From NCBI GenBank assembly GCA_015478675.1, contig JADMIH010000146.1, positions 1 to 9,777 of the forward strand: 9,777 nucleotides of DNA, written 5' to 3'. The translations under genes and the position numbers were made by a program. The notes beneath the pieces are model-generated. The model saw only the letters and a list, made by a program, of their open reading frames with translations, did no database searches and had not been told where the DNA came from. This DNA comes from Chloroflexota bacterium (GTDB taxonomy: Bacteria; Chloroflexota; Chloroflexia; QHBQ01; JADMIH01). Shown piece after piece: positions 1 through 5,075 of the stretch; position 1 is the stretch's first letter; each line of letters starts with the position of its first letter.

Positions 1-1
1 C

Positions 2-340
2 TGAAATTGGGTCGGTCATTGATTCTGGAGGCTGCTGTTTTCTCTGTTGTCGTGCTACCTTCTTGCGCTCAAGTTCCTTGCTGCTTTCTTCGATAGACAC
101 CACTTTGTCGGGTGCAGTTCTCCCGAACTGCTTGGAGTAGAGCGCCTCAATGAACTGGGGCAGAGGGGCTTTCCACGTTTCCTGATGCTGGTTCGCCAAC
201 TTCCCGAAGTGTCGTGGATTCAGGCCCAACTCCCGGGCCATTTGAATTTGGGCATGGCTCAGATGATACTTCTGTCGAGCGTCAATCCAAACCTGGAGTT
301 TGTTCGGTATGTTCTGTTTCTTCATGGCTGGTGTACTCAT
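2..340 (-). CDS. Conserved hypothetical protein with HTH-like segment, 3' end off the left edge
   Basis: The minus strand is open from an ATG at 340 to the window edge, giving 113 codons and no stop. The protein begins MSTPAMKKQNIPNKLQVWID and carries a highly characteristic stretch: LSHAQIQMARELGLNPRHFG (about residues 26-45), then WKAPLPQFIEALYSKQFG. The first stretch reads like a helix-turn-helix; the tail is Lys/Arg/Gln/Glu-rich. I recall widespread bacterial hypothetical proteins with the same LSHAQxQMARELGxNP and WKxPLPxFIExLY pattern, but no established function. Start choice: ATG 340 has GGGGA three bases upstream, a short spacing; an in-frame ATG at 325 has no Shine-Dalgarno sequence. 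The frame also stays open further upstream, with a possible GTG. The plus-strand reading of this stretch has no family-like content. A nucleic-acid-binding role is inference only. Confidence 0.8.
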   Translation of the reverse strand, partial: MSTPAMKKQNIPNKLQVWIDARQKYHLSHAQIQMARELGLNPRHFGKLANQHQETWKAPLPQFIEALYSKQFGRTAPDKVVSIEESSKELERKKVARQQRKQQPPESMTDPIS

Positions 341-443
341 ATTTCCCCAATCAAGTGGTTGGCCGACCCCCTGGCGCACCCCGCGCCGGCAGTGGCGTTG
401 GCGTTGGCCTTGGCGGTAGTGGAACGCCGCCCAGTAGCGCGAT

Positions 444-504
444 GGCCCCGACCCGATGGTCCCCCCGCCGCGTCGCCCGTTGGCAGGGCCATAGGGTCGG
501 GGCC
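444..504. repeat. 11-bp perfect inverted repeat
   Basis: GGCCCCGACCC at 444-454 is the exact reverse complement of GGGTCGGGGCC at 494-504, with 39 bases between the arms. The right arm overlaps the base of the stem-loop at 503-548, so the two structures could be mutually exclusive in RNA. The arms are too far apart and lack a T-run to be a simple terminator. Confidence 0.6.
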
Positions 505-548
505 CGATGAGGCAGGTGCTTCTGAGCACCTATTGGAGCCTCGTCGGG
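503..548. terminator. Strong stem-loop downstream of the 170-aa gene (possible terminator)
   Basis: AGGTGCT (514-520), loop TCTG, AGCACCT (525-531) form a perfect 7-bp hairpin. Outside it, bases 503-513 pair with 538-548 after a 6-base bulge (532-537), with one G-T pair, giving a stem of about 18 bp in all. It lies 20 bases beyond the stop of the minus-strand gene ending at 568, where a terminator would be expected, but no T-run follows on either strand. It could also be a processing or stability structure, or a REP-like element. Confidence 0.45.
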
Positions 549-567
549 ACGTATCCTGAGGAGAGGA

Positions 568-1080
568 TTACAGCTCGGTAGGCCACCCTTTCAGCAGCGC
601 CTCGATCCCTAACTCAAGGTCGCTTGTCGCCAATTGCTTTTCAATAGTGCCCTCTTTCAATTCATCGGCCAGGCGCAAGATGGCCGCAATCACCTCATGC
701 AGCCTGACCATCTGACCTCCCAGGCGCTCCACTTCCATGCGTTGTGCGCTCGTCAGGTTTCCGGCTTCCCCACTGGCCCACCGGCGCAACTGCTCATCGA
801 ACAGCCACAGATCATCTTGTTGGACGGTGAAGACCTCTATCACCCTTCCCACTGTGTAGTTATCAAGCACCCATGGTTTGGGCCGGGCCTCTTGCAGCGT
901 CTCGTAATGCTCGATGGCATCTGCCAGCATCCCGTCTATGTGCCGGGCAATCAACGTCAGCCGCTCTATCGGCTGCCACTGGGGCTGACCTTGGGGTCTG
1001 CCTTGGGGTTGTTGCTTTGATTGACTGCGTGGGTTTGATTGCGGGGTTGTCCGCTTGGTCGGCTTGGTCCGCTTAGTCAT
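568..1080 (-). CDS. Conserved hypothetical protein, basic low-complexity N-terminus
   Basis: The gene encodes 170 aa. Residues 1-37 are Lys/Arg/Gln/Pro-rich with short QGRPQGQPQ repeats and are probably disordered. Residues 38-170 are charged and predicted mostly helical (IERLTLIARHIDGMLADAIE, then a region around WVLDNYTVGRVIEVFT and QQDDLWLFDEQLRRW). There are no cysteines, signal peptide or membrane segments. The ATG at 1080 is supported by GAGAGGA (1087-1093 on the plus strand) six bases upstream. I do not recognise a named family. The basic tail and helical body would suit a nucleic-acid-associated accessory protein, but that is inference. A weak promoter candidate lies about 60-90 bases upstream. 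Confidence 0.75.
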   Translation of the reverse strand: MTKRTKPTKRTTPQSNPRSQSKQQPQGRPQGQPQWQPIERLTLIARHIDGMLADAIEHYETLQEARPKPWVLDNYTVGRVIEVFTVQQDDLWLFDEQLRRWASGEAGNLTSAQRMEVERLGGQMVRLHEVIAAILRLADELKEGTIEKQLATSDLELGIEALLKGWPTEL

Positions 1081-1083
1081 GTT

Positions 1084-1397
1084 CTGTCCTCTCTTGTGTG
1101 TACCTCAGCCCAACATCCGATAGCAGGCTGCACGGTGGTCATATACAAGCTGTGAAACCGTGAGTGCCAAGACCAGTGCAGCCCGTTGAAGAACTCCGCT
1201 GCGGCAGCCCGGAGACCAAAACCAGGCTCTATACAGCTTACCGGTCAGATACTTGCACTCGAACAGATCCGGCGATCCTGTATCTTTCGGGTGCGAAAGA
1301 TGCTTTGCTCCGGCCCCTTTGGAGTTTGGACAAGAGCCAACAACAAGAGCCAACAGCGGGCAGGACAGATCCCAGCCCCACATTGTCCTACTCCGTC
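1084..1397. other. Spacer between the 170-aa gene and the pRiA4b-like gene; possible small ORF
   Basis: Apart from the weak promoter above, the spacer holds a minus-strand 92-codon frame (1383-1105, beginning MWGWDLSCPLLALVV). Its ATG lies 14 bases after the pRiA4b-like stop codon and is preceded by GGAG seven bases upstream, so it could be co-translated. Its Trp/Cys-rich composition and lack of recognisable motifs argue against it being real, and I give about a one in five chance that it is expressed. No RNA gene or mobile element is visible. Confidence 0.3.
1142..1170 (-). promoter_or_regulatory. Possible sigma-70-like promoter for the 170-aa gene
   Basis: On the minus strand TTGGCA (plus 1165-1170) is followed after 17 bases by TGTATA (plus 1142-1147). 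The -35 is good and the -10 poor. Transcription would begin near 1135, leaving a leader of roughly 55 bases with the ribosome binding site at 1087-1093. It is offered because this 314-base spacer has no better candidate. Confidence 0.3.
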
Positions 1398-1404
1398 CTA
1401 CTCC
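1385..1404. repeat. 10-bp perfect tandem duplication across a stop codon
   Basis: GTCCTACTCC occurs twice without a gap (1385-1394 and 1395-1404). On the minus strand this reads GGAGTAGGAC twice; the TAG in the first copy read is the stop codon of the pRiA4b-like gene, and the second copy supplies the GGAG ahead of the ATG at 1383. Confidence 0.85.
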
Positions 1405-2081
1405 CCAAACGGGTCATCCCCGGCCTCAGCGTCGCCATACCAACTGTACGCCAGCCGCCGAGCCGGGTCGCTGAAGCGAACTGCGGAAGGTTCGAAGCGC
1501 GCCGGGTCGTAGCCCTTTGGCAGCCACGCCCGGGTCTCCTTGTCGAGTTTCCTCGCCGCCAGGTCAGCAACTATCTCTCCAAAGGCATGGATACCACCGC
1601 AGTCCTCCGGCGGGCAGGCCCGCTCACCCCCTACACAGCGTGGATAGTGGAGCTTGAAGTCGCGACGCATGGCATCAACCAGTCGCACCGTATGTTGCCA
1701 GTCATCTCCAAAGTCATACAAATAGAGGGCTGTGTCGTTGCGGAGCGTGAACATCGAGGCGATCTGGTACGCCCAGCCTGGCGGGTCGTCGCAGTCCTGG
1801 CTCAGGTTGTGGATGCCGAACACACGCTCCTGCTTGGTACGTGGGTGTGGTATCGTGAAGCGGTGCAGGTGGTAGTCGAGCCAGCCCATCGCGTCCTGGA
1901 TAGCGACGTGGAGATCCCAGAAGGTGTAGTCACCCGGCACCTCGATCTCACGCCAGACAAGTGGATCGCTCTCCTGCAGCTCAATCCGGAGCCGCAGTAT
2001 CAGCGCCTGGGTAGGAATGAGAATTTCATGTCGACCCCGCCCGCGCTGCCGCAACTGCGAGCGACCATCTGGGGTAGTCAT
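1398..2081 (-). CDS. Plasmid pRiA4b ORF-3 family protein
   Basis: The protein has 227 aa from the chosen start. Family features are clear: LRLRIELQESDPLVWREIEV (residues 30-49), YTFWDLHVAIQDAMGWLDYH (52-71), LYLYDFGDDWQHTVRL (119-134) and a Cys-containing segment PRCVGGERACPPEDCGG (147-163, Cys149, 156 and 161). This matches the pRiA4b ORF-3 family (PF07929), found on plasmids and as an IS1096 passenger; its biochemical role is not established. Start choice: ATG 2081 has AGGAG five bases upstream and begins MTTPDGRSQL. The frame stays open upstream to a GTG at 2201 and beyond, adding about 40 residues that do not resemble the family and that are crossed by a period-8 repeat, so I treat them as non-coding or vestigial. 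The gene is complete, ending FGE at 1398. Confidence 0.9.
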   Translation of the reverse strand: MTTPDGRSQLRQRGRGRHEILIPTQALILRLRIELQESDPLVWREIEVPGDYTFWDLHVAIQDAMGWLDYHLHRFTIPHPRTKQERVFGIHNLSQDCDDPPGWAYQIASMFTLRNDTALYLYDFGDDWQHTVRLVDAMRRDFKLHYPRCVGGERACPPEDCGGIHAFGEIVADLAARKLDKETRAWLPKGYDPARFEPSAVRFSDPARRLAYSWYGDAEAGDDPFGE

Positions 2082-2082
2082 C

Positions 2083-2114
2083 GATACTCCTGTACTTATG
2101 TACTCCCGTACTCC
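2083..2114. repeat. Four-copy 8-bp tandem repeat containing the ribosome binding site
   Basis: On the minus strand the units are GGAGTACG, GGAGTACA, TAAGTACA and GGAGTATC, directly before the pRiA4b-like start codon. The last unit provides the Shine-Dalgarno sequence and earlier units repeat it. A period of 8 is not a multiple of three, so gain or loss of a unit would shift any longer upstream reading frame, while moving or multiplying ribosome binding sites. Confidence 0.8.
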
Positions 2115-2269
2115 TCCGTCTTCTGGATACCAGCTCCCCTGAAGCAAGATCAGCTTCTCTATCTCTGGGACTCGCCAGCCTGCAGCCGTTGCCGCCTGCA
2201 CCTGACCCTCGGTGGCTACTGTTTTCGGACCACGCAGTTTCTCGGCTGTAGCGTCGTAGCGTCCTTCAA

Positions 2270-2449
2270 CTAGACCCCTTCAACAGGCAGCGAACCGATG
2301 CGGCGCGGGCAGCGGCACACCGGCACAGCGACCACCAGGCGCCCCTCGTCCACGCCCGTCCCCTCGTTCACCCCGTCCTGATCGTGGCTACCGTCGTCAG
2401 CAATCGAGCCTGGGCAGGTACGTAAGCTTACCATCCGGTAAGCTACCAT
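2270..2449 (-). CDS. Possible small hypothetical protein
   Basis: A minus-strand frame of 59 codons starts at ATG 2449 (MVAYRMVSLRTCPG) and ends with TAG at 2270-2272. Third codon positions are mostly G or C, and the middle is acidic (about residues 17-36) before a basic VCRCPRR segment. No Shine-Dalgarno sequence precedes the ATG, and the start lies in a direct repeat with a hairpin. I do not recognise the product. It may be a remnant of a larger decayed gene, because neighbouring frames also look coding-like. Confidence 0.2.
   Translation of the reverse strand: MVAYRMVSLRTCPGSIADDGSHDQDGVNEGTGVDEGRLVVAVPVCRCPRRIGSLPVEGV
2422..2449. repeat. Direct repeat with internal hairpin
   Basis: GTAAGCTTACCAT (2422-2434) is repeated as GTAAGCTACCAT (2438-2449), one base shorter, three bases apart. 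The junction also forms a perfect 8-bp hairpin AGCTTACC-ATCC-GGTAAGCT (2425-2444). There is no T-run. Such a compact direct and inverted element could be a protein-binding site or a recombination scar. Confidence 0.5.
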
Positions 2450-2729
2450 GCAATGTCGGTGCTCGCGACGTAATCCACCTCGACCTGGCAGGCTGACCAG
2501 CTTTCCGCTGCCTCTTGGTTAAGATTATTGGCCTACAGCCATACGGCCAATGCAGGCCCCAGTATACGCGCCTTGTCTAGCCCTCAGTCACTGCCTGCCC
2601 CCCGATTTTGAATGGGTTCCATCTTATGAGAGGCAGCTATGACGGTACGCCACGCTTGTGCAAACGCATTCTCGCGCTCCAAAGCCAGGTAGGCTACAGG
2701 TTACTTCATCGAGTAACTGAACGATTCTC
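2450..2729. other. Intergenic region downstream of the recombinase
   Basis: No convincing gene is visible. A minus-strand frame near 2450-2535 reads AESWSACQVEVDYVASTDIA and then a stop, but it has no start codon and may be a decayed fragment. A 7-bp inverted repeat ATTGGCC/GGCCAAT (2527-2533 with 2545-2551, 11-base loop) lies about 180 bases past the recombinase stop and has no T-run. A second inverted repeat close to the stop is listed separately. Confidence 0.4.
2700..2717. repeat. 6-bp inverted repeat beside the recombinase 3' end (terminator or attachment-like)
   Basis: GTTACT (2700-2705) and AGTAAC (2712-2717) are perfect inverted arms around the six bases TCATCG. The element begins 13 bases beyond the recombinase stop codon. 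Short inverted arms around a 6-8 base spacer resemble tyrosine recombinase core sites, and attachment sites often flank the integrase gene, but a weak terminator or chance is equally possible. No second copy was found in the window. Confidence 0.3.
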
Positions 2730-3935
2730 TCAATGCGCTCCAAATGCCTCCCCAAGCTCATCAGCGTAGGGGTTATCATCTTGCCGCAACGCTGCCAGAT
2801 AAATGCCGGTGGTGGCCAGGCTGCTGTGGCCCAACCTCTGCTGAATGAGAGATACAGGTGCATGTCGTTGCTCCATTACCTGAGCCATCGTATGTCGCAA
2901 GGCATGCACTCGCGAAGTACCCAACCGTACTTTACAAATACGGGAGATCGACACTTTCGAGAGCCTCCCACCGCGAGTGCCGTTGCGCTCGGCTAACGAC
3001 ACCCACACAGGTGCATCTGCGCGCCTGGCACTCACTGCCTTCAAGTCAGGTCCATATATAATATGTAGGTATGTGCGCAATGCAGCGCTGATTGGTGCGG
3101 TGAGTGTGTCGTGCAGCACCTTGCCGCCCTTGCACCTCCTGAACGTTATCCGAACTTTGCCCCCGTCTCTTCCACCACGGTCTTGCAGGTCGCCTAGCTC
3201 AAGGGCTGCTACTTCGCTGAGCCTGCGCCCGGTTTGTAGATACACCAGCAGTAAAGCGTAGTCGCGTGCTCCCGCCGGTGTGGTACGATCGATAGCAGTC
3301 ATCGCTTGACTGACATGGTCTGATGTCAAGGCTTTCGAGCCGGCGTACGCCTGCACCCGCCTTCGCTCCACCCGCTCGATGGGGTTATGCTCGAGGATGC
3401 CCTGCTTGTGGGCATAGCGGTAGAAACTGGATACACACGCCAGTCGCTGGTTATAGGTAGTGGGAGCAGGAGAGGTATGGTCTTCGTTCTTTCCGGCCCA
3501 GGCCTGCGCCACCAGCGCAACAGGTGTGGGTGACCCGTCCAGGTCCAGACCCTCCTGGCGGAGCGACCCTCGGAAGGCAGCCAGAGTGTCGGCGTAGGTG
3601 CGAGCCGTCCTCAGGCTACCTGACCGCCCGCGCTTGGCATCGAGCCAGCCGAGTATGGCAACTTCTAGCGCCGCTGTCCGATCAGCACCATCAGCTCCAT
3701 ACGCCTGTAGCGCTCGAGCATATTCGGCCACTCCATCGCCGCCGCCACCGGCGCCACCGGTGCTACTAGCGAGGCTCGTGCTGAACCCGCCATTCCTGGG
3801 CTTCCTCGATCTCATGGGACTTGACTCGCCGCTTGGCTGGGTAAGCCCTACGGGTTCGATAGGATCGGTAACACCTTCAGGACCGCCTTCAATGACCCTG
3901 TACTCCACGCCATCGATAATCTCTTCATCTGGCAT
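2730..3935 (-). CDS. Tyrosine recombinase / phage-type integrase
   Basis: The protein has 401 aa. Residues 1-70 are an acidic, Pro/Gly/Ser-rich extension likely to be disordered. A core-binding domain follows (about 80-190, with SFYRYAHKQGILEHNPIERV), then the catalytic domain (200-385). The full catalytic set is visible: Arg238 in TGRRLSEVAAL, Lys269 in CKGGK, His344 and Arg347 in HALRHT, His370 in LGHSSLATT and the nucleophile Tyr379 in GIYL. It should therefore be active in site-specific DNA strand exchange. The start ATG 3935 has GGAGGA only at a long 12-base spacing. A near-consensus sigma-70 promoter lies about 170 bases upstream, overlapped by palindromes that suggest repression. Whether it acts as an integrase of a mobile element, a resolvase or a chromosome-dimer enzyme cannot be told here; no directionality factor is adjacent. 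Confidence 0.93.
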   Translation of the reverse strand: MPDEEIIDGVEYRVIEGGPEGVTDPIEPVGLTQPSGESSPMRSRKPRNGGFSTSLASSTGGAGGGGDGVAEYARALQAYGADGADRTAALEVAILGWLDAKRGRSGSLRTARTYADTLAAFRGSLRQEGLDLDGSPTPVALVAQAWAGKNEDHTSPAPTTYNQRLACVSSFYRYAHKQGILEHNPIERVERRRVQAYAGSKALTSDHVSQAMTAIDRTTPAGARDYALLLVYLQTGRRLSEVAALELGDLQDRGGRDGGKVRITFRRCKGGKVLHDTLTAPISAALRTYLHIIYGPDLKAVSARRADAPVWVSLAERNGTRGGRLSKVSISRICKVRLGTSRVHALRHTMAQVMEQRHAPVSLIQQRLGHSSLATTGIYLAALRQDDNPYADELGEAFGAH

Positions 3936-4078
3936 GACTTGTACTTGTCCTCCCTCTCCGCTAATTCCCCCATATCCCTCTTAGGTCGCGATTCCGCAGG
4001 GCTCTCGGTCCGTCCGAGTATTGTCCTGAGGTACTTAGGATACAGGAGCTTCCCCGTTGTTAGGGCTTCGGAATTAAA

Positions 4079-4104
4079 GGTTAACCAATGTATATTCGTT
4101 AACG
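4079..4104. promoter_or_regulatory. Pair of GTTAAC palindromes, candidate operators
   Basis: GGTTAACC (4079-4086) and CGTTAACG (4097-4104) are two perfect 8-bp palindromes sharing the GTTAAC core, with centres 18 bases apart. The right one falls on the predicted transcription start of the leftward recombinase promoter, the other just downstream of it. This placement fits repressor operators, but the regulator is unknown and no repressor gene is adjacent. Confidence 0.4.
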
Positions 4105-4110
4105 TACAGC

Positions 4111-4139
4111 ATACTAGCAGCAGATCACATAGCTGTCAA
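4111..4139 (-). promoter_or_regulatory. Sigma-70 promoter for the tyrosine recombinase
   Basis: On the minus strand a consensus -35 TTGACA (plus 4134-4139) is followed after exactly 17 bases by TAGTAT (plus 4111-4116), with TGC just before it forming an extended -10. Transcription would begin near 4104 and run leftward into the recombinase with a leader of about 170 bases. That leader contains a small hairpin (4004-4018) but no recognisable riboswitch. Confidence 0.65.
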
Positions 4140-4147
4140 GCTTGACA
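4134..4147. promoter_or_regulatory. 14-bp perfect palindrome with back-to-back -35 boxes
   Basis: TGTCAAGCTTGACA is its own reverse complement and carries TTGACA on both strands. The leftward copy has a good -10 partner. The rightward copy (4142-4147) has no convincing -10 at 16-18 bases. The palindrome may be an operator masking the leftward -35. Confidence 0.5.
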
Positions 4148-4153
4148 TAAATA

Positions 4154-4162
4154 TGTGGATAA
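4154..4162 (-). promoter_or_regulatory. Single perfect DnaA box
   Basis: TGTGGATAA on the plus strand is the complement of TTATCCACA, the consensus DnaA box. It lies seven bases from the 14-bp palindrome in an A+T-rich stretch. I found no second box, so this is not evidence of an origin by itself; it may be chance or a DnaA-linked control site. Confidence 0.35.
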
Positions 4163-4195
4163 CTCAGTCGGCCAGGATGTGTCCTAAACAGCTTC

Positions 4196-4240
4196 CAACA
4201 CAGGGACATTATATTTGGAGCGAGCACCAAGCCTGTGTTG
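4196..4240. repeat. 9-bp perfect inverted repeat
   Basis: CAACACAGG (4196-4204) and CCTGTGTTG (4232-4240) are exact reverse complements separated by 27 mostly A+T-rich bases. It lies between the leftward recombinase promoter and the rightward ECF promoter, so it could be a binding site for a shared regulator or for the recombinase. Confidence 0.45.
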
Positions 4241-4290
4241 CCTACAACAATTACTTCCTGCAAGCTATCCGGGTTCTCCACTAGCTGCCG

Positions 4291-4316
4291 CGAACCTTTC
4301 AGGTAAGATATTCGTA
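4291..4316 (+). promoter_or_regulatory. ECF-type promoter for the sigma/exporter operon
   Basis: CGAACC (4291-4296), a 16-base spacer and CGTA (4313-4316) match the general ECF promoter pattern (GAAC-type -35, CGT-type -10). Transcription would start near 4323-4325, about 45 bases ahead of the sigma gene start. Because the first gene of the operon is an ECF sigma factor, autoregulation is the natural inference. No second copy of the motif was noticed ahead of the other genes. Confidence 0.5.
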
Positions 4317-4367
4317 TAGGGGTTGCTTGCGCAACACCGGTCATACCGCACGTCCAGCATAAGCACA

Positions 4368-5075
4368 ATGTGGACCGGGATCATAGGAGTACAACACACG
4401 TCAACCGACGAACAACTGATTGAGCAAATGATGGGTAGCAAGAGGGACAGCGCGCAAGAAGCGCAAGAGGCGCGAGCAGCCCTGGCCTCACTGGTCGAGC
4501 GGCATCAGGGCCCTCTCATTGGATACCTGTATCGCCTGCTGGACGGGGACAGATCCCTGGCTGAGGACCTGGCCCAGGAGACGTTCGTCAGGCTCATCAC
4601 TGCAGCGGGCGGTGAGACGAGCAGATATCGGAGCGGTAAGCCCTTCAAGCCATGGCTCTACTCAATTGCTACCAACCTCGCCCGTGATCACTTTAAGGCA
4701 GCGGTTACCAGGAGTACGCTGAATGCGGGGGCATATGCATGTGCTTCGCGTGGTGCACTCGGTACACCAGAGAAAGGTCTCACTGAGGCTACGGACCACT
4801 CTCCCGGTCCTGAGGCACAAGCTATCGCCAGGGAGCACGGTGCAGAAGTAGCGGCAGCTATCAAGCAGTTGGGATCGGAGTACCGGGCAGCGATACTTCT
4901 GAGGTTCTACGGAGGTATGAGCCTGCAAGAGATAAGCATCGCACTCGGTGTACCGGTTGGTACGGTGAAGTCGAGGCTGTCAGTCGGATGCCGGAAGCTA
5001 CGTGATCTGCTGGCACCGGGGGATGGTCCTGTAACAGCAAACAACTATGGATCGAGAGATGAAAATGATGGATAG
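4368..5075 (+). CDS. RNA polymerase sigma factor, ECF (sigma-70) family
   Basis: The protein has 235 aa from ATG 4368. Region 2 is at about residues 41-112 (VERHQGPLIGYLYRLL, then the typical DLAQETFVRL and FKPWLYSIATNLARDHF). A linker of about 50 residues follows (113-160), then region 4 at 162-214 with AIKQLGSEYRAAILLRFYGG, MSLQEISIALGVPVGTVKSR and a final KLRDLL. No C-terminal accessory domain is present. Start choice: the frame is open from a TTG at 4323, but that lies at the predicted transcription start; ATG 4368 fits the domain layout although it lacks a clear Shine-Dalgarno sequence. The gene overlaps the next one by up to 29 bases, so the two are translationally coupled. It should direct RNA polymerase to a small set of promoters, probably including its own. 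Confidence 0.9.
   Translation: MWTGIIGVQHTSTDEQLIEQMMGSKRDSAQEAQEARAALASLVERHQGPLIGYLYRLLDGDRSLAEDLAQETFVRLITAAGGETSRYRSGKPFKPWLYSIATNLARDHFKAAVTRSTLNAGAYACASRGALGTPEKGLTEATDHSPGPEAQAIAREHGAEVAAAIKQLGSEYRAAILLRFYGGMSLQEISIALGVPVGTVKSRLSVGCRKLRDLLAPGDGPVTANNYGSRDENDG

Larger units (their letters stand above)
341..567. other. Intergenic spacer with structured, repetitive DNA
   Basis: This spacer separates the 170-aa gene from the left-edge gene, both on the minus strand. It is G+C-rich and contains four imperfect hexamers of the GGCGTT type (394-417), an 11-bp perfect inverted repeat (444-454 with 494-504) and a strong stem-loop (503-548), described separately. A long plus-strand frame crosses it, but that frame also runs antisense through the left-edge gene and looks like an artefact of high G+C. 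I see no clear promoter for the left-edge gene here, so that gene may be read through from upstream. Confidence 0.5.

Noticed and set aside
47..559. 170-codon plus-strand open frame
   Set aside because: It is antisense to the left-edge gene with its conserved motif, then continues through low-complexity G+C-rich spacer; no ribosome binding site or family features.
1164..2273. 369-codon plus-strand open frame
   Set aside because: It lies antisense to the clearly recognisable pRiA4b ORF-3 family gene, has no domain-like content, and extends only because of G+C-rich codon structure on the other strand.
4142..4147. Rightward TTGACA as a second promoter for the sigma operon
   Set aside because: The -35 is perfect, but the sequence 16-18 bases downstream (around CAGTCG) does not resemble a -10; it is explained by the palindrome carrying the leftward -35.
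4114..4368. 84-codon minus-strand frame over the divergent control region
   Set aside because: It overlaps both the ECF-type promoter and the recombinase promoter, has no Shine-Dalgarno sequence and no recognisable content.
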